A stretch of DNA of 64,000 bases from Ligula intestinalis (taxonomy: Eukaryota; Platyhelminthes; Cestoda; Diphyllobothriidea; Diphyllobothriidae), in contig JAYGXS010000001.1 of assembly GCA_036362985.1 (NCBI GenBank), positions 21,193,296 to 21,257,295 on the forward strand. Reading direction: 5' to 3'. The notes beneath the pieces are model-generated. The model saw nothing but the letters and a program-made list of their open reading frames with translations, had not been told where the DNA came from and searched no databases. A program made the position numbers and the translations under genes. The first letter of the stretch is position 1, and every line of letters begins with the position of its first letter. Positions 61,190 through 64,000 of the stretch are shown here, piece after piece.

Positions 61190-62530
61190 CAGTGGAGTCC
61201 GGTTAATGTGGACACGGTTAATGTGGACAACCGCTTAATGTGGACAGTTGGCCAGGAACGGAATTTCTCCATAGTAAAATCCTCCGGTTAATCTGGACAG
61301 CCACCGCTTAATGTGGACAGCACCAAGCTGTCAACCGGTCGGTCGACCCACAGATTTTGTCAAAAATCCAGTCCAAATCGCCCGCGGCGGGGAATTCCCG
61401 CGTCCTGTTCGCCACAGTTTGGAGGTGCAGTTGTCGAAGGAGGCCGCCAATACGTCATCTAGGCTATTCCCACTCCCCCTGCCCTGCCCCCGTATCCTCA
61501 CCCTTGTCTCCCTTATCTGCTTTCCCACAGATTTTGTCAAAAATCCAGTCCAAATCGCCCGCGGCGGGGAATTCCCGCCTCCTGTTCTGAAAGTTTTGCT
61601 TCAGCTGAACAGTACACAAAGCTTTTCTGTTGGTTTGCCTGTGGTTGTGTACGTGTGGAGGCTGATCACGAGAAAGTGAAGTGCTTTTGACTGTCGTTCT
61701 TCGACTTCTGCAATCTTTCTTTCCCTTCTTTCCCAGATGGGGAAGCGAAAGGATCGAACACCAACAGAGAAACTGGATGTTTTGGACAAGCTCCATGATC
61801 TTAAGAAGTAGTCACCCCGAATTGGTCTTCGAGAGGCAGCCGACCAGCTTGGAGTTTCCAAGTCGATGTTGGCTCACAACGTTGTGAAGAAGATTGACGT
61901 TCTTCAGGCCATGGAGATGTTGAGCACGTCGTGGAAAAAGGTGAAGTCGGAGACAATCGTAAATTGCTGTAGGAAAGGGGGCTTCAGCACCACTGAAGAG
62001 GAAGTTGCAGAGAATGAAGTCGCAAATCCGATCCCAGAAGACGTGACAGAGGACAGGATCGAGAGTTTTCTAGAGTGGGTTTCAATCGACGAGGATGCCG
62101 AAGTCGCCGAGGAGGCAACACTGGAGGAGGTGACAAGCGAAGTCGCCGAAGCAGTTGCAGATGCCAAGAAGATACCAGACGAGCAGGAAGAAGAGGCTGA
62201 AGATGAAGACGAAGAAGTCGAGCCCCCAGTCTCATCAAAAGAAATGAGGGTGGCATTGGCCGTACTCGAAACGGGGCATCGACAACAAGGTTTTGATGTG
62301 GAGAATTTTGACACTGTGATAAAGAACTTTAGAGGAGCTTTAAGAGAAAAGTTTCCACCAAAGCAATCAAAACTGAGCATGTTCTTTCAATAAAACTTCA
62401 TTCAGTTGCAAAATTCTGTTTTTTATACGTAGAACTGACTGGTTTGGGGTCAGTTCGCTTAATGTGGACAACCGGTTAATATGGACAGTTGGCCTGGAAC
62501 GGAGGTGTCAACATTAACCGGACTCCACTG
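61190..62530 (+). mobile_element. Tigger/pogo-type DNA transposon, internally deleted, TA target duplication
   Basis: The ends are CAGTGGAGTCCGGTTAATGT and its inverse ...AACCGGACTCCACTG. TA lies on both sides (61188-61189 and 62531-62532). Subterminal repeats of TTAATGTGGACA occur several times at each end. Length is 1341 bp. It encodes only the two ends of a pogo-type transposase. Internally, a 62-nt block CCCACAGATTTTGTC...CCTGTTC is present twice (61338-61400 and 61527-61588). Confidence 0.85.
61738..62393 (+). pseudogene. Transposase remnant lacking the DDE domain (Tigger/pogo type)
   Basis: From ATG at 61738 the frame reads KRKDRTPTEKLDVLDKLHDL, a stop TAG at about 61809, then REAADQLGVSKSML: the pogo-type helix-turn-helix. 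It passes directly into IDVLQAMEMLSTSW and ETIVNCCRKGGF, which in full-length Tigger transposases follow the DDE domain. It ends with a long Glu/Asp-rich tail and QSKLSMFFQ. The catalytic core of some 250 residues or more is missing. The junction is in frame, so a DNA-binding plus acidic-tail protein could have been made before the TAG arose. Confidence 0.75.
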
Positions 62531-63382
62531 TAACAGAAATGATCTTAGAGCCTAATCTCAACATATTTTGAAAACCTCAGGATGCCGGCTTTTTAACGAG
62601 CTTCTTTCTGACCACCAAGAAAAAGAATGTACTATAAGAAGTAACTACTTCAGTAGTATGCCTTTTTGTCATTAATTTTGACTACCTTTATAGATTTCAA
62701 TATATTTTTTGGAAAAAATGCACAAAAAAATTATTTCTTGTACTCGTTTGGTAGAAAATTACGCCTTATCTAAATTTTATACTTAAAGAAGAAGTATCTT
62801 TCGGTTTCTAAATTGCCGAATAATTTTGCAATCTAGTTACTGCTGGACTGTAATTCAATGTTTACAAACTGCGCACTGTGTACATCCCGTTTAAAGAAAA
62901 GTACGTTTTCGCCTACAACTTGAATAAGCTCTCACATGCTTCTCATAAAATGTTGCACTAGATATATGGCATGCCTTATACAGTAAAGGCAGCATTAAAA
63001 GCTTGACGGATACGATGTTTTATGAATGAACACCTGCAAATTGTAAAAATGTTCATAATAAGATTTTTTAAACCGAAAGATACCCTTTCTTTAAGTATAA
63101 AATTTAAGGAAGGTGTTATTTCCTACCAAATTAGTACAAGAGATAATTTTTTCGTGCATGTTTTCCATAAAACATGACAAAAAGGCATACTTTTTGGTAC
63201 ATACTTTTATTTAGCTGTCAGAAAGAAGCTCATTAAAAAGCCGGCGTCCTGACGTGACCTTAATATATTGAGATGAGGCTGTACGATCGTCATTTTTAAA
63301 ACCGTATATAATTAATATTTTTGAATCGAAAACGCATTTCAGAATTCCGGGTGTCATTTCATGAGATAGGGAATCTACTGTA

Positions 63383-64000
63383 CTTTTTAACGGATCCTCG
63401 ACAGGAGCAAAAGTGAGGTCGGTTCTGCGACATTTTTAATTAATAGAGTAAAGCTGATACGTTTAAAAACTACTGCAACGTCTTTATAGTCAATGCTGGA
63501 AAATTAGCCAGTTAACCCAAAAAACCGGTCCTCGAACGGCCGACAAACTGTTATGCAACCCATATAACCCCAGCTACGAATGTTATTCCTAGCGAGCACA
63601 ATAGATTAGAAGCATCTTTTCCCAGGTACAAATTTTAAAATTGCGTATATACCAGAATTAAATGGAACCATAAATTTCGTGAGCGCTCATTAGCTGCATC
63701 CACTCGCTACATAAACTGAGTAATTAATGATAAAAAACAGAATTGAATTCATACAGAAAAGTTGATACAAAACAGCAAGGTCACAAGAAATGGCCAAGAG
63801 GCAATCAATAAAGTAAGAAACTTAAACGCTGTGGGCAGCAAAAAACGGGGTAAAAACGTCTAACGCAATAGGGTTGGGAATATGAATGTGTAAGTAGGGA
63901 TCCGGTGCTACCACGTCAGGGTTAGATTCACTACATGCTCCAGTTGTTTACATAGGTCACGTTTAAACCGCCGTATATAGGCTGCCTGCAGGTAGCGTAA
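63383..64000. other. Intergenic DNA; diverged relative of the 48.2 kb foldback arm at 63674-63800
   Basis: AAATTTCGTGAGCGCTCATT, AGCTGCATCCACTCGCTACAT and CAGCAAGGTCACAAGAAATGGCC follow the order of the arm at 48263-48385 but with many changes, and the frame is lost. Nothing else was recognised. Confidence 0.35.

Larger units (their letters stand above)
61106..63380. mobile_element. Long hairpin MITE with TA target duplications, interrupted by a Tigger-type element
   Basis: The left end TA-CAGTAGGTTCCCTACCTC (61104 on) and right end TAGGGAATCTACTG-TA (to 63382) are inverted copies. Further inverted blocks run inward: TCATGAAATGTCACCC with GGGTGTCATTTCATGA, then GCCGGCTTTTTAACGAGCTTC with GAAGCTCATTAAAAAGCCGGC, then AAGAAGTATCTTTCGGTTT with AAACCGAAAGATACCC. 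Removing the inner element (61190-62532) leaves about 932 bp, close to the 923 bp copy at 30321-31243. The TA flanks suggest Tc1/mariner-type mobilisation. No coding capacity of its own. Confidence 0.75.

Noticed and set aside
61866..62393. Acidic 175-codon protein as a host gene
   Set aside because: It lies within a TA-flanked Tigger-type element and is the C-terminal part of a deleted transposase.

Overview
The window is eukaryotic nuclear DNA. It carries spliced genes with standard GT-AG introns embedded in dense, mostly decayed transposon sequence. Gene content, many 29-40 nt introns, possible splice acceptors 1-9 nt before start codons, and RTE-like and zinc-finger-bearing LINEs of the kind seen in helminth genomes all point to a parasitic flatworm. 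A diphyllobothriidean-type tapeworm is my best guess; the species is inference.

Four complete protein-coding genes could be rebuilt exon by exon, with every splice phase consistent and total lengths divisible by three: a peroxisomal-type acyl-CoA thioesterase (ACOT8-like, + strand, 6 exons, 3217-20270, 348 aa), a THO complex subunit 6 WD-repeat protein (THOC6-like, +, 5 exons, 28129-29564, 351 aa), a DEDDh RNA exonuclease (REXO4-like, +, 5 exons, 30033-35419, 387 aa) and a Tip60/KAT5-type MYST histone acetyltransferase (-, 8 exons, 43276-37615, 459 aa). The last two exons of an unidentified gene end at 3073, only 141 nt before the acceptor in front of the ACOT8 start. THOC6 and REXO4 are also head-to-tail neighbours. 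REXO4 and KAT5 are convergent.

Layout: 1-3073 is the end of the unknown gene. 3.2-20.3 kb is ACOT8, whose large introns hold an RTE-like LINE (4.5-5.9 kb), a Penelope-type hairpin with a hammerhead-like core (11.3 kb), a tRNA-like sequence (11.6 kb), a PHD-endonuclease-RT LINE (13-16.4 kb) and two copies of a tRNA-headed SINE (19.3-19.8 kb). 20.3-28.1 kb is repeat-rich, with a CR1-like 3' end, a degraded RT, and a composite inverted-repeat element that encloses a LINE endonuclease fragment. 28.1-43.3 kb is the gene-dense part. 43.3-64 kb shows no host gene. It holds LINE remnants, a foldback repeat at 48.2-48.8 kb, a 2.5 kb CR1-like LINE, several dispersed repeat families seen two to four times here, and a nested structure at 61.1-63.4 kb where a Tigger/pogo-type element sits inside one arm of a long hairpin MITE.

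The host genes serve different processes (acyl-CoA hydrolysis, mRNA export, rRNA processing, chromatin acetylation). I see no common pathway. The interest lies in gene organisation, very small introns, the PTS1-like tail on ACOT8, and the layered transposon history.
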